NCBI GenBank assembly: GCA_041477655.1
Contig: JBGOUP010000001.1
Span: 1 to 39,167 of the forward strand
Length of the DNA stretch: 39,167 bases
Source: JBGOUP01 sp041477655
Lineage (GTDB): Bacteria; Patescibacteriota; UBA1384; 2-12-FULL-50-11
Reading direction: 5' to 3'
In this document: positions 32,301 through 39,167 of the stretch, piece by piece
Layout: the number at the start of each line of letters is the position of its first letter
How positions within the stretch are numbered: the stretch's first letter is position 1
Notes under the pieces: model-generated
Databases searched by the model: none
What the model saw: the letters and a program-made list of their open reading frames with translations, nothing else
What the model was told of the DNA's origin: nothing
Translations under genes and position numbers: made by a program

Positions 32301-32479
32301 ATCTGCTCGGCCGCCAAGGGTGTTTTATCGTTGTTCTTAGGTACTGATATGGAAATTAGACAATTACTCTCTTCTACCTGCCAATCAATTGTTTGCTTGA
32401 CTCGATTGGTGCGTAACCACATAAATATGGCCGCTACGACCAGTGTTCCGACAAAAAGGAAATTAATAAGAATTAGCAT
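29390..32479 (-). CDS. Membrane-anchored HerA/TraG-like ATPase with long acidic tail, 1029 aa
   Basis: An N-terminal membrane helix (residues 2-22) is followed by a region of about 370 residues unlike the conjugation ATPases I know. Walker A GKTGTGKST lies near 406-414, DPHGELI near 435, Walker B YLYVDEFQTF near 648, and a LIMTHQYIAQMP sensor follows. This arrangement matches the type IV secretion coupling (TraG/TraD, VirD4) and HerA groups. The last 250 residues are disordered, Pro/Glu/Asn-rich, with one SH3-like island (KVEILKDRFSRNWYAV). It follows its paralogue after 16 bp. No relaxase or pilus genes are nearby, so conjugation is not implied. It may move DNA or protein at the membrane; this is inference. 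Confidence 0.85.
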   Translation of the reverse strand: MLILINFLFVGTLVVAAIFMWLRTNRVKQTIDWQVEESNCLISISVPKNNDKTPLAAEQMFAALHGIFRAGSNIQPQISFEIVSRNNTITFYVYTPLDLKDFVIGQIYAQYPNVETAVVELEHDYTQLSQGKHLAATELTLKRDPVFPIKTFQNFEVDPLSAITGVLSALNQDEEIWIQTIVRPVDDDWQDKGEKVIKDVKEPPKHKGWMELVIGEAASLATHAVRTIINPSAEPDKSDKPDDKKDVPGTAQQAIKGIEEKITKLGYQTTIRILAAGPDPNFTRAKLEQIVGAFKQFNSININSFIMKEVTTDQEVLKLFRSRTFGQPEMIFNITELASIYHYPSETVSTPTIAWAGSKKGEPPANLPLDGVVPSEELTLFASTSYRNESKKFGIKRNDRRLHTYIIGKTGTGKSTLLENMIIDDINEGRGLAVVDPHGELIHHILNFIPESRINDVVYFNPADADNPVGFNLLENVNPELKNVVASGVIGIFKKIFGESWGPRLEYILRNAVLALLEYPNSTLLGVMRILTDAAYRHLVVNEVKDPVIRDFFVNEYEKYDPKFRTEAIAPIQNKVGQFLSSSTIRNIVGQPRSTTDIGDIMNSGKILLADFSVGKIGEDNSLLLGSMLITKIQLAAMSRTNISEIDRQDFYLYVDEFQTFATDSFASILSEARKYRLNLIMTHQYIAQMPETVSNAVFGNVGTIVSFRVGAGDAEVLQREFEPVFDVNDLVNLDNYHIYLKMAIDGVTVPAFSAKTLPPRGEAVGFIDHIIEASRRQFTRPRSDVEDYIAEWSAPIDLSNHSTPVAVSEIPKDKGFVEAQKKIEDEVRPSVSQSTPETQPKMTEASQPSQTVQEPESSAPIKTVPEGTKVEILKDRFSRNWYAVTGPKQPVAEPVSVGEAEKENPKPPINEMGETSEFETNESLPTLLDINTPEAGDWPRNEMKSNNSEANILEKAGESDQKINEQPLQNTDTQTNQSGGVGERIDENSDLITWDKAEELAVPTQNNDQIEPLNHQPNQIQPIEEIQD

Positions 32480-32495
32480 ATTTAATTAAACATAT

Positions 32496-34907
32496 TTAAT
32501 TTCGAATCGCTGGGCTTGACGTTGCCATCGTTGGAGCAAAACTAACAGGTTTCATTGAAAATCGTTGACGACTGGCCTGCTTGAGCCAATTAGCCATCTC
32601 GTCACTGCCAACGTTGGGACTTTTCAAACCAGTTAAGCTAAACGGTTTAGTCGGAGCTAAATCAATCAGCAGTTTAACATACGCCTGAAAACGATCAAGA
32701 TTAGTCAGATCCTCGACCGACAATCCTGGCAGTTCTTTGGCTAAATATTCAGCATCCTCGGCCCCAACCCGATAAGCGATCAGTGTCCCGATGTTACCGA
32801 TGACGGCGTCGCGAATTGGCTGGGTTAGTTGGGCAAAATACTGATTAGTGATGTTTAGGTTGAGTCGGTATTTGCGAGCTTCAGCCAAAATTGTGGCGAA
32901 GGTATCGGTAGTAAAGTTTTGGAACTCATCAACGTAAAGGTAGAAATCCTGACGAGCTTCTTCAGTAATATCAGCCCGACTAAAAGCCGCCACTTGGATT
33001 TTCGAAACCAAAATCAGACCCAAAAGGTTGGAGTTTGTTTCACCTATTTTGCCTTTAGCTAAATTGACCAAAAGGATTTTGCCTTCGTCCATTAATTGCC
33101 TCAAATGGAACGAACTTTTTTTCTGACCGATAATATTGCGCATCAGATCATTAGTCATAAAACGGCCAAATTTAGAGATGAAGTAGTTGTACATCTCCGA
33201 TTTGTGAAAATCACTAGTTTTGGCCAACTGCTCTTGCCAAAAAGCCTTGACAATTGGGTCACGGACATTGGCCACGGCCAGAGTTCTAAAATTATCATCG
33301 GTAAAAAGCCGAGGCAGATCAATCAGCGAGCCGCCATCGGGCTGGCTCATAACTGTCAGGGCGGCGTTTCTGGCCCAGTGCTCCCATTGCGGACCGACAA
33401 TGCCGGTTCGGTTGGGATCGAACAGCTTGTAGAATATTTCTATTACTTCTTGGATCAAAAAGTCTTTCTCTTCCGGCCGACTGTACTCCAGCAAATTCAA
33501 GCCCATCGGATAGATGGTGTCAGATGGATCAAAAAGAACGACGTCGTTAGCACGGTTTGTTGGAACTTTTTTAAGCAGGCTCTCGATGGCGTCGCCAAGC
33601 GGATCAATAAAACATAAACCCTTACCGTTATGCATATCTTGCTCGATCATATTTTCAAATAGTGTTGTCTTACCAACACCAGTTTTACCAATCATAAATA
33701 GATGACGGCGACGATCTTCCTCTTGCAAGCGAACCAATTGTTTGACGCCCCGAAAATCTGATTGACCAAGCACAATCCCCTCTTTGGGCAGATTAGCCGG
33801 TGCTGGCAGTGATTTTGCCAATTGCCATTTAATTCCGGGGGTTTCCAAATTGCGGTTAGGAAAATGAAGAACGCTGGACAACTCTTCCGTGTTCAAAATC
33901 ATTTTGGGAGCGTTACCAAATAATCGCAATAAATAATCTCGGGCCAGAGACAAGCCGACTGCGTTTCGATACTTAAACGAGTTGAATTGCGGAGCATAAA
34001 ACTGGGAGAAAGACGAGACAATCGCCGTCAAATTCACTTGTGCTTCTTCCTCGGTTTTAGCCGTGGCGACAAGCCGAATTATCGTCTCAAAACCAACTTT
34101 ACTGCCTTTTTCTTGAAGTGCCTTAAGTGTTTCTTCTTGGGCCGGGCTCATCGGCTTGGCTTGATCGGTCTTGGCTGGGGTCCGAACTGCTTCGGCAATT
34201 GTGCCAAGCACCCGACCAGTCTTAGATCGATTGACTAAATGGAGTTTATTATCCATAACATGCTGACTGGCAATTTGAGTGTGCATCCGCCAAGTCTCCC
34301 GAATTGGCCGGATCAATAATTGAATCGAGGCTGTTCCCTGCTTGAGTTTGGTCAGAGCGGTCGTTATGCCATTAAGCGGATCCGCTTCAAGGTAGCGAAA
34401 AGTTTTAATCGGCAAGACATAAGATTTTGCCTGTTCTAAAACCACTCCGGCAATACCCGGCTCGTCGTTACGGAAGATTTTGGGCGCGCCAACAAACGAG
34501 ACTTGGGCGTTGGCAAAAAAACTATGGACTTGTCGCTCAACTATTGAAGAAATTCTCTTGGGCGCCAAAATATAGAAGCCAATCGTGCCATCAATGGCGG
34601 TTATCTCCAGACTGATATGGGCCGGCGTGCTAAACAACCAGTCAATGAAGTTTCGCTGATGAATTGTTGTCGTTAGAGCCGAGTAAAACTGCTCCATCGG
34701 GGCGATCAGATCCTTAAAATTCTTGAGTGGATCGTTGGGGTTTCTCTGCTCGTTACCTTCCTTAGATAGCGTAACGCTCATACAAACAAGGGTGGTCACA
34801 TCGTTAAGCCAATCTCGCTTCTGCCAAACCCTGACTAACACCATCAAGACAATTGGCACGCCGACGATAAGGCCAATAATCAAGTAGATAAGTGATGTAG
34901 AGATCAT
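32496..34907 (-). CDS. Membrane-anchored HerA/TraG-like ATPase, 803 aa
   Basis: Same architecture as the gene after it: one membrane helix at residues 5-25 and a matching 370-residue middle region. Walker A is GKTGVGKTT (near 404-412), with IDPLGDAIESLL and Walker B YLYVDEFQNF (near 655). The NITNQYFAQL sensor and an ERIG-type C-terminal ATPase end follow, but the acidic tail is missing. The two are clear tandem paralogues and may assemble as a mixed hexamer. The start overlaps the preceding small ORF by 4 nt (ATGA), so the three genes form one operon. The specific process served is not known. Confidence 0.85.
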   Translation of the reverse strand: MISTSLIYLIIGLIVGVPIVLMVLVRVWQKRDWLNDVTTLVCMSVTLSKEGNEQRNPNDPLKNFKDLIAPMEQFYSALTTTIHQRNFIDWLFSTPAHISLEITAIDGTIGFYILAPKRISSIVERQVHSFFANAQVSFVGAPKIFRNDEPGIAGVVLEQAKSYVLPIKTFRYLEADPLNGITTALTKLKQGTASIQLLIRPIRETWRMHTQIASQHVMDNKLHLVNRSKTGRVLGTIAEAVRTPAKTDQAKPMSPAQEETLKALQEKGSKVGFETIIRLVATAKTEEEAQVNLTAIVSSFSQFYAPQFNSFKYRNAVGLSLARDYLLRLFGNAPKMILNTEELSSVLHFPNRNLETPGIKWQLAKSLPAPANLPKEGIVLGQSDFRGVKQLVRLQEEDRRRHLFMIGKTGVGKTTLFENMIEQDMHNGKGLCFIDPLGDAIESLLKKVPTNRANDVVLFDPSDTIYPMGLNLLEYSRPEEKDFLIQEVIEIFYKLFDPNRTGIVGPQWEHWARNAALTVMSQPDGGSLIDLPRLFTDDNFRTLAVANVRDPIVKAFWQEQLAKTSDFHKSEMYNYFISKFGRFMTNDLMRNIIGQKKSSFHLRQLMDEGKILLVNLAKGKIGETNSNLLGLILVSKIQVAAFSRADITEEARQDFYLYVDEFQNFTTDTFATILAEARKYRLNLNITNQYFAQLTQPIRDAVIGNIGTLIAYRVGAEDAEYLAKELPGLSVEDLTNLDRFQAYVKLLIDLAPTKPFSLTGLKSPNVGSDEMANWLKQASRQRFSMKPVSFAPTMATSSPAIRN

Positions 34908-35203
34908 GATTCACCCGGCGGCTCTTTTGGTAAAATGCCAATTCGATCCTGTAGAAGTATTAGCTCCGGCAAATTCTTGATCGGATCAGTAACTTTAATT
35001 TCAGCGATTGGCTGGGTGACTGGTGCCGTTTGCTCGGGTTGTGCCAAATCCGGAATATTGGGCGTTAATGTTGACTGTTTCGGTCCTGGTCGAGATTCTG
35101 CTGGTGCTGGTTCAAAAACATCCTGGCTCGCCTGGCCATTAGCTTCAACTCCCCGAACTTCCGGCTCACCGGCCGGTTCAATAATCGATCCCCTCTCTAC
35201 CAT
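34904..35203 (-). CDS. Small Pro/Glu-rich protein leading the ATPase operon, 99 aa
   Basis: No recognisable family. The protein is disordered in composition (Pro, Glu, Ala, Gln), with a more ordered end: IKNLPELILLQDRIGILPKE. There is no signal or membrane segment. An extended -10 (TGG-TATGAT, minus 35215-35210) places transcription start exactly on the ATG and no ribosome site is seen, so it appears leaderless. ATGA overlap with the ATPase gene suggests a partner or adaptor for those ATPases. Confidence 0.65.
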   Translation of the reverse strand: MVERGSIIEPAGEPEVRGVEANGQASQDVFEPAPAESRPGPKQSTLTPNIPDLAQPEQTAPVTQPIAEIKVTDPIKNLPELILLQDRIGILPKEPPGES

Positions 35204-35244
35204 ATTGCCATCATACCATCTCCCAAGATGGTTCCAAACAAAGG

Positions 35245-36363
35245 CTACCCGAGAAATTGAGCAAAGTCGGTAACGAAACGATTATTGGCAATTGCTTGGT
35301 GAATTCGATCAAGCAGTCGAAAAATTACCCATAAATTATGGTAGCTCAACATTCGGCTGGCCAGCATCTCTTTGTTGATAAATAAGTGGCGAAGGTAGCT
35401 TCGAGAAAAATGTTGGCAGGCCAAGCACTGACAATTTGGGTCGAGCGGCTGGGAGTCTTGCTTGAACTTGCTTAAACGAATATCCAATCGCTGGTAATCT
35501 CCCGTCCAAAAGGCACCGTGCCGAGCTAAACGGGTTGGCAGGACACAATCAAACATATCCATACCCCGATGAATCATATTGATAAGATCAGTTGGCTCGC
35601 CAACACCCATTAAGTAGTGGGGGCGACTTTGGTCTAATTTTGGGGCAATAAAATCAACCGCCTGATTGATTTTGTCTTTGCCTTCGCTAGCAATCGCTAC
35701 CCCGCCGATAGCAATGCCATCAACGGGCAGGGCTTGGATTTCGTCCATTGAGCGCAAACGTAGATTTTCAAACAAGCCGCCTTGGATAATGCCAAAAAGC
35801 GCCCGGCCGTTGTTGTCATGCTTCTGCCAATAGTCAATTGACTGCTTCGCCCAGTTGGTAGTGCGTATTACCGCCGACTCAACCCGTTTTTCACTTGCAT
35901 CAATCGGCGGACAGTCGTCCAGGACCATGGCGATATCGCTGCCAAGGTCGGCCTGAACATCTAAGACGCTTTCTGGCGTAAACATGTGCTTGGCTCCGTC
36001 AAGGTGGGAGTAAAACCGAACGCCGTCGTTGGTAGTTTTGGCCATCTTTGAGCGGGTGGTGCCAAGTGAATAGGCCTGATAGCCTCCGGAGTCGGTCAAG
36101 ATTGGTTTTGGCCAATTCATCCATTTATGCAACCCACCTTGATCGGCAATTAGTTTAGAGCCTGGTCGAAGATGAAGATGATATGCATTGGCTAGAATGA
36201 TTTGAGCGCCTAATTCTTCCAGCTCCCAAGGTGCCAGCGTTTTAACCGCCGCGCTAGTGCCAACCGGCATAAATGTGGGCATGGAAATTTGGCCATGCGG
36301 GGTGGTAAGTTGACCTAAGCGGGCTAAACTCTTGGAGCTAGTGGCTGTTATTTCAAACTTCAT
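35245..36363 (-). CDS. tgt: Queuine/preQ1 tRNA-ribosyltransferase Tgt
   Basis: 372 aa. TPHGQISMPTFMPVGTSAAV begins the TIM barrel; ILTDSGGYQAYSL (near residue 88) carries the catalytic Asp, FGIIQGGLFENLR and DGIAIGGVA the base pocket, and DMFDCVLPTRLARHG the second catalytic Asp. The zinc site is CQCLACQHFSRSYLRHL (near 309-325). It exchanges guanine-34 of tRNAs for a 7-deazaguanine. The start is ATG 36363 with a GAGGTG site; an ATG 5 codons upstream has none. No queuosine synthesis genes lie nearby, suggesting precursor salvage. Confidence 0.95.
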   Translation of the reverse strand: MKFEITATSSKSLARLGQLTTPHGQISMPTFMPVGTSAAVKTLAPWELEELGAQIILANAYHLHLRPGSKLIADQGGLHKWMNWPKPILTDSGGYQAYSLGTTRSKMAKTTNDGVRFYSHLDGAKHMFTPESVLDVQADLGSDIAMVLDDCPPIDASEKRVESAVIRTTNWAKQSIDYWQKHDNNGRALFGIIQGGLFENLRLRSMDEIQALPVDGIAIGGVAIASEGKDKINQAVDFIAPKLDQSRPHYLMGVGEPTDLINMIHRGMDMFDCVLPTRLARHGAFWTGDYQRLDIRLSKFKQDSQPLDPNCQCLACQHFSRSYLRHLFINKEMLASRMLSYHNLWVIFRLLDRIHQAIANNRFVTDFAQFLG

Positions 36364-36397
36364 CCAAAAACACCTCAAAACTCAATCAGTCACTAGC

Positions 36398-36450
36398 GAC
36401 ACTTTATACCATACAAGAAATCCTTGGGGACATAAAAAGTATAAAGTGTC
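36398..36450. promoter_or_regulatory. 12-bp inverted repeat in the tgt promoter region
   Basis: GACACTTTATAC (36398-36409) and GTATAAAGTGTC (36439-36450) are perfect inverted arms with 29 bp between. On the minus strand an extended -10-like TGG-TATAAA overlaps the arm nearer tgt. It could be a regulator-binding site, a transcript hairpin between the phosphatase gene and tgt, or both. No preQ1 riboswitch sequence was recognised. Confidence 0.6.
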
Positions 36451-36463
36451 TTGGCTGACCGGA

Positions 36464-36991
36464 TTAAACATCAGCGGCTGGTTGTAAGCGAGTTGCCTCA
36501 ACGAGCTTATCACCAGCAAAAACCAGCCGATAGACATCGGCCCAGTCACAGGGAACATTTTGCCACGATTTTTTGCCTTCAAGCACGGCCACGATATGGC
36601 CGATGACAAATTGGTGGCTAACACAAATTATATGCTGACCAGCATGCTGGATTGCTAATTGATCGATAATTGTCTCGCTTCTTTCACCGACCTCACTCTC
36701 CGAGTCAGATGGGTAAATCTCCCTTAAGCCAGGTTTTTTAATGATTGATAATTTCAACTGACCACCGGAATTGATGTATTGAGCTGTCTCCAGGCATCGC
36801 TCGACGGGGCTAGAGTAGATGGCTGATGGCCCAAAATCCCCTAAATACCGGCCAACCGCTTCGGCTTGCTTAACACCAACCGGGGTTAGCGTTCGCGGCC
36901 CATCAATAACAGGGTTACGAGGATTGCTAACGGTGGTCGGTTGCCCGTGACGAACCAAAAACACTATGGTTTGAAATTTCTTCTCTATCAT
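36464..36991 (-). CDS. Histidine phosphatase superfamily protein, 175 aa
   Basis: VFLVRHGQPT (His near residue 14) is the phosphate-binding motif with the catalytic His. SSPVERCLETAQYI gives the second Arg, and ICVSHQFVIGHIVAVL the second catalytic His. LREIYPSDSESEVGERSE fits the acid-loop region. The fold covers phosphoglycerate mutase-like enzymes and small-molecule phosphatases; the substrate cannot be told. Start ATG 36991 overlaps the exonuclease stop as TGATG, so the two are co-translated. Confidence 0.88.
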   Translation of the reverse strand: MIEKKFQTIVFLVRHGQPTTVSNPRNPVIDGPRTLTPVGVKQAEAVGRYLGDFGPSAIYSSPVERCLETAQYINSGGQLKLSIIKKPGLREIYPSDSESEVGERSETIIDQLAIQHAGQHIICVSHQFVIGHIVAVLEGKKSWQNVPCDWADVYRLVFAGDKLVEATRLQPAADV

Positions 36992-37701
36992 CAGGTATTG
37001 AAGTATTCTCGCCAAATATTGTAGAGTTCTTTGGTTGCCCACAAATCATTGGCGTTGTAGCGGGCAATTTCTTCAAATTTCTTGTCCCGAAAATAAGGCG
37101 TCACGTCTTCACCGCTCATACCATCAACTTTGGGGCTGGTAATGCCAAAAAGTCGGCACCACAAATGAAGACCGCCTTTACGACGAAGTGCTCCATAAAA
37201 GGTCAGTTGGTCTTGCAAGTCCACATGTTTGTGACCAGGCCGTTGGCTAAATAAATAACGGTTACTCATTAAATCTTTAGTCGGTTTGGTTTTGTGTAGA
37301 GCCGAGCGAACCATTAGAAAAGGCACATCAAAGGCTCGACCGTTAAAACTAATAAATTCGTCGTAGTTACTAGCGCCAGCCCAAAAACTTTCTAACATCT
37401 CCTTCTCGCCCATCGGCCGGTATTTAATCTTGTTCTCTTCAAATTCTTTGGTTTCGGCTCCGGGCGACTGGAAATAAACGACGCCTTGATCTTTTTCCAC
37501 ATCCAGAACGCCGATGGCCACGATTTCGCTAGTTAGTGGCGAAAAACCCATCTCACCTTTCAAGTTTTCTAGGGCGGACTCATATTCAGTTTCGGATGAC
37601 GATTCCTTTTTGATCCATTTGGTCATCATTTCTTTGGTTAAATCGTCCATTTGGTCGTAATCTTCGCCAACAGTTTCGATATCAAAAACTAACTTTGCCA
37701 T
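36991..37701 (-). CDS. DEDD-type 3'-5' exonuclease related to the PolB exonuclease domain
   Basis: 236 aa. KLVFDIETVGED holds the first Asp/Glu pair, DEFISFNGRAFDVPFLMVRSAL the second motif, and IARYNANDLWATKELYNIW the last Asp with Tyr. This matches the stand-alone exonucleases related to the DNA polymerase B proofreading domain. A DNA repair or nucleic-acid trimming role is likely. A -10 TATACT (minus, 37714-37709) places transcription start one base before ATG 37701, with no ribosome site, so the gene looks leaderless. It is coupled to the phosphatase gene. Confidence 0.85.
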   Translation of the reverse strand: MAKLVFDIETVGEDYDQMDDLTKEMMTKWIKKESSSETEYESALENLKGEMGFSPLTSEIVAIGVLDVEKDQGVVYFQSPGAETKEFEENKIKYRPMGEKEMLESFWAGASNYDEFISFNGRAFDVPFLMVRSALHKTKPTKDLMSNRYLFSQRPGHKHVDLQDQLTFYGALRRKGGLHLWCRLFGITSPKVDGMSGEDVTPYFRDKKFEEIARYNANDLWATKELYNIWREYFNT

Positions 37702-37825
37702 TGGCAATAGTATAGCGAAACCTTGGATTTGTTCGAGGTATTAAATTTCTAACCATAGAGATATACTTCTGGTAGACGGTTTGCACACCACAAACTGGAA
37801 TACAGACAAAGGAGGCTAAATAGGC

Positions 37826-38734
37826 ATGTGGACGCCGTTTAGAAGCCAAGAAAAACCCGAGCATTTTCGCTTCAAGTTGTTTATCTCTCTCACCGTTGCC
37901 CAAACACTTGCCGGCTTGTGGCTGGTTATTTATCTGGTTTCCTTGCGCTGGCCAGATGTCGCCCGAGCCCAACTTTCTGTCGGACTATTTGCTGTTTGGC
38001 TACTTATTATCCATCTCTTTATGAGTGGCGTTGAGTGGAACTTCCACCGCTACGCACTTCACAAAGTGGTGTTGAAGTGGTTGGCATCCATGAGACGGAG
38101 TCACGAACATCACCATGGTCATACTTATGTTTTGATGGAAGCTGCTAGCGGTGTGGTAGAGAATAAGTATCCAATTACCGAGGAGGATCAAGTCGAATCT
38201 TCGGCTTTTCCTCCATACGCGCTTGTTGCGTTTTGGCTTATCTTCAGCCCGCTCCTCGCTGGATTGCAGTATTGGTTGCCGAGCCAACCGATACTTTCTG
38301 CCGGCTGTGTTGCTATCGCCTGCTCGGTCGGGCTATACGAAGTGAAACATGCTATGGAACATTTGAGCTACCCAGATTTCTGGGAGCCACGTCTCAAACG
38401 GTATCCCTGGCTGGTGAAAATCTACAGCATCCATCTCTATCACCATGTCAATAAGAAAATGAACATGGCTATCGGTGGATTTCTCGGCTTTCCCATCTGG
38501 GATTGGTTACTAGGAACTCTGGTGACTACCAGCGATCCTGAACAACTACCCCTCGATGGCAAAAATCAATCGGCTTTACTTCCGGTTGCCTGGCCAACGC
38601 CGCGTCGTTCGATCGTTTGGCTTGATATGATCACCGACAAGCTACACAGCAGGGTTCAAGGCAAAATAGCTGGCAGAGCGTTGAAAAAATCTGTAGCCAA
38701 TAATACCCTTACCAAAACAGGACCCGTTTCCTAA
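37826..38734 (+). CDS. Membrane fatty acid hydroxylase / sterol desaturase superfamily protein
   Basis: 302 aa with about four membrane segments. Di-iron His clusters are HRYALH (near residue 73), HEHHHGH (near 92), HAMEH (near 175) and HLYHHV (near 206), the full set for this superfamily. It would hydroxylate or desaturate a lipid or carotenoid, using oxygen; the substrate is unknown. AGGAGG precedes the ATG by about 10 nt. An oxygen-using enzyme is notable in a genome otherwise of fermentative type. It is followed by a strong terminator into which the second IS copy abuts. Confidence 0.85.
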   Translation: MWTPFRSQEKPEHFRFKLFISLTVAQTLAGLWLVIYLVSLRWPDVARAQLSVGLFAVWLLIIHLFMSGVEWNFHRYALHKVVLKWLASMRRSHEHHHGHTYVLMEAASGVVENKYPITEEDQVESSAFPPYALVAFWLIFSPLLAGLQYWLPSQPILSAGCVAIACSVGLYEVKHAMEHLSYPDFWEPRLKRYPWLVKIYSIHLYHHVNKKMNMAIGGFLGFPIWDWLLGTLVTTSDPEQLPLDGKNQSALLPVAWPTPRRSIVWLDMITDKLHSRVQGKIAGRALKKSVANNTLTKTGPVS

Positions 38735-38753
38735 CCTAGTTCCGCCCAAAAAA

Positions 38754-38791
38754 GGCCCATCAGTATAGCTGACGGGCCTTTCTCTTCTCTT
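38754..38791 (+). terminator. Rho-independent terminator of the hydroxylase gene
   Basis: GGCCCATCAG (38754-38763) pairs with CTGACGGGCC (38769-38778) with one A-C mismatch, followed by TTTCTCTTCTCTT. The IS copy starts within this pyrimidine tract. Confidence 0.85.
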
Positions 38792-39167
38792 AGAGAGAAC
38801 CACGGACGTTAGTCCGTGGATGAATCGTACCACTCGTACCACCTCGTCAGAGGTGGTACGTTTTGCTCATGAGAACCCAGAATCTGTCCCATTGCGTCTA
38901 CCAACATCAGTATCACCTTGTTTGGGGGACAAAATACCGTCGGAAGTTTCTCAAGGAGTACGTCAAGGCGGATCTGACAGAGAGCTTCTTTGGCACGGTC
39001 AAACGTCATCCAACGCTCCACATTTTTACCCTCAACGTCGACAACGATCATCTTCACCTCCAGATTGAGATTCCGCCGGATATGCCCGTCTGTGAGGTGG
39101 TTCAGCTTTTGAAACAAAACTCCAGTCGAGCCCTGAAGAAACGTTTTGCCTTCATCCGGCGGATGTA
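38785..39167 (+). mobile_element. IS200/IS605-type element, copy 2, cut by the window edge
   Basis: Left end with hairpins 38800-38819 (8 bp) and 38835-38860 (11 bp), then tnpA from 38869. The first 140 bp equal copy 1 without a mismatch. GAGGTGG, the likely ribosome site of tnpA, lies inside the 3' arm of the 11-bp hairpin, so folding would hide it. The right end and any accessory tnpB are outside the window. Confidence 0.82.
38869..39167 (+). CDS. tnpA: IS200/IS605-type transposase TnpA (Y1 HUH), 5' part
   Basis: 99 codons are visible from ATG 38869. YHLVWGTKYRRKFL (residues 15-28) is the family opening; NVDNDHLHLQIEIPP (near 60-74) contains the HUH metal-binding pair as HLH, and VVQLLKQNSSRALKKRF the following helix. 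The catalytic Tyr, expected near residue 125, is beyond the edge. It cuts and joins single-stranded DNA at the element's hairpin-marked ends. An identical copy starts at 56 on the minus strand. Confidence 0.9.
   Translation, partial: MRTQNLSHCVYQHQYHLVWGTKYRRKFLKEYVKADLTESFFGTVKRHPTLHIFTLNVDNDHLHLQIEIPPDMPVCEVVQLLKQNSSRALKKRFAFIRRM

Noticed and set aside
33096..33617. 173-codon plus-strand frame
   Set aside because: It is antisense to the 803-aa ATPase and shows no family.
1..39167. Recoded UGA codons (Gracilibacteria/Absconditabacteria type)
   Set aside because: TGA ends several genes at the expected family length (LytR_C, HIT, exonuclease) and is absent inside conserved domains.
1..39167. 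Prophage or conjugative element spanning the window
   Set aside because: No integrase, capsid, relaxase or pilus genes are present; most genes are housekeeping, and the TraG-like ATPases stand alone.

Overview
The window reads like a chromosomal piece from a streamlined bacterium of the Candidate Phyla Radiation (Patescibacteria) type. The evidence is tight packing with 4-nt gene overlaps, several apparently leaderless genes, paired large HerA/TraG-like ATPases, a LytR_C membrane protein, DUF3048 and a B12-dependent ribonucleotide reductase. TGA is used as a normal stop codon, so this is not one of the UGA-recoding lineages. The exact lineage cannot be fixed: there is no rRNA here, and no tRNA was recognised by eye.

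Layout. Both ends are the same IS200/IS605-type element in opposite orientation: 1-140 is the reverse complement of 38785-38924, and both tnpA genes point outward and run off the window. Positions 163-5087 hold a DNA-damage (SOS) island. It has an unknown membrane protein (minus), then a four-ORF overlapping operon ending in dinB, then lexA. Both the dinB operon and lexA are preceded by TTGACA plus a GTTC-N7-GTTC direct repeat. The island is full of palindromic repeat DNA, including two in-frame insertions inside dinB and a 146-nt three-way-junction palindrome in the lexA leader. An AbrB-like gene follows, with five 29-bp tandem repeats directly after its stop.

5246-12448 carries a LytR_C protein, a NYN-domain protein, an ABC transporter pair with degenerate motifs, CCA tRNA nucleotidyltransferase, a DUF3048 protein and a lytic transglycosylase. 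12647-16564 is a translation and division block: HIT protein, bS21, YqeY, YbeY, FtsA, FtsZ. 16711-21678 looks like a B12/deoxynucleotide unit: AdoCbl-dependent ribonucleotide reductase, PduO-type cobalamin adenosyltransferase, a strongly structured 200-nt leader (riboswitch candidate), a DUF6580-like membrane protein and thioredoxin. 21670-29096 has a UvrD-like helicase-nuclease, MsrA, an RluA-family pseudouridine synthase, mannose-1-phosphate guanylyltransferase, SecD and SecF.

29390-37701 is all on the minus strand: a DEDD exonuclease, a histidine phosphatase, Tgt, a small Pro-rich protein and two tandem HerA/TraG-like ATPases. A membrane di-iron hydroxylase (plus strand) and its terminator close the unique part.

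The parts most worth a second look are the alphaproteobacterial-style SOS operator, the palindromic elements that reshape the dinB operon and protein, the lexA leader structure, the 29-bp repeat array, the candidate B12 leader, the recurring leaderless extended -10 promoters, and the two IS copies sitting in the T-tracts of terminators.
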